DNA from: Bordetella parapertussis | Lineage (GTDB): Bacteria; Pseudomonadota; Gammaproteobacteria; Burkholderiales; SG8-41 | NCBI GenBank assembly: GCA_945870465.1 | Contig: CAMBSS010000244.1 | Coordinates: 1 to 5,485 of the forward strand | Direction: 5' to 3' | DNA length: 5,485 nucleotides | In this document: piece after piece, positions 5,388-5,485 of the stretch | Layout: the number at the start of each line of letters is the position of its first letter | Numbering within the stretch: position 1 is the first letter of the stretch | The notes under the pieces: model-generated | Databases searched by the model: none | Told to the model about the DNA's origin: nothing | What the model saw: only the letters and a program-made list of their open reading frames with translations | Translations under genes and position numbers: made by a program

Positions 5388-5485
5388 ATGGGGTGCGGCG
5401 ACAGAGGGCAGGTCCGGTCAGGTGTTGGCTGCCCATCGCTATCCCGCCCTGACATCTTGCGGCCGGAATCCCGCGGCCGGTTTCG
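5388..5485 (+). CDS. Doubtful open frame at the right edge (leader peptide or gene start)
   Basis: An ATG at 5388 has AGGGAA (5375-5380) at 7-nt spacing and stays open for 32 codons to the window edge, beginning MGCGDRGQVRSG. The product is not recognisable. The same DNA forms several GC-rich stems, so it may be an untranslated or leader-peptide region instead. The good ribosome-binding site is the only real support. Confidence 0.2.
   Translation, partial: MGCGDRGQVRSGVGCPSLSRPDILRPESRGRF
5406..5479 (+). other. GC-rich leader with competing stem-loops
   Basis: GGGCAG (5406-5411) pairs with CTGCCC (5429-5434). GTCAGG (5417-5422), inside that loop, can instead pair with CCTGAC (5448-5453). 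CGGCCG at 5460-5465 can pair with CGGCCG at 5474-5479 across an 8-nt loop, followed by GTTT before the window ends. The arrangement could be a structured 5' leader or an attenuator, but I do not recognise a riboswitch class. GC-rich DNA makes such stems by chance fairly often. Confidence 0.25.

Noticed and set aside
1..5485. CRISPR arrays, tRNA or rRNA genes, transposase genes, phage or defence genes
   Set aside because: No regularly spaced repeats, tRNA-like folds or proteins of these kinds were seen; the coding part is fully accounted for by comF and the bio genes.

Overview
The window holds a compact biotin-synthesis operon, read left to right on the + strand: bioB, bioF, bioH, bioC, bioD. 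A ComF-family gene, truncated by the window edge, is transcribed divergently from its left end. The DNA is GC-rich throughout with uniform coding character. The divergent comF neighbour, the bioB-F-H-C-D order and the use of the BioC/BioH route to pimelate suggest a betaproteobacterium (Nitrosomonadales, Rhodocyclales or Burkholderiales type). That placement is an inference from gene content and general sequence character, not from a database search.

Layout: 1-396 (minus) is the N-terminal 132 residues of a ComF-family protein with four CxxC-type cysteine pairs. 397-442 is a 46-bp divergent control region with an AT-rich imperfect palindrome; the best sigma70-like promoter for the bio genes (357-385) lies inside the comF coding sequence. 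443-1486 is bioB, 1547-2707 bioF, 2884-3645 bioH (starting inside a longer open frame), 3638-4513 bioC (GTG start, overlapping bioH by 8 bp) and 4515-5234 bioD (GTG start, 1 bp after bioC). 5235-5485 is non-coding or only doubtfully coding: a weak terminator-like hairpin, a probable promoter with a palindrome in its spacer, and a GC-rich stem-forming leader for an unseen downstream gene.

The genes form one pathway. BioC methylates malonyl-ACP so that the fatty-acid machinery can build pimelate. BioH removes the methyl ester from pimeloyl-ACP. BioF makes KAPA, BioD closes the ureido ring to dethiobiotin and BioB inserts sulfur. The KAPA-to-DAPA aminotransferase (bioA) is absent and must lie elsewhere or be replaced. 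All catalytic motifs I checked are intact.

No undescribed biological system is evident. The least ordinary material is repetitive DNA woven into the operon. An exact 19-bp sequence occurs in opposite orientation in the last codons of bioB and the first codons of bioD, apparently providing the BioB tail and an N-terminal BioD extension. A separate inverted-repeat element fills the bioF-bioH gap and appears to supply the bioH ribosome-binding site. The bioH/bioC and bioC/bioD junctions share a nearly identical 14-nt start signal.
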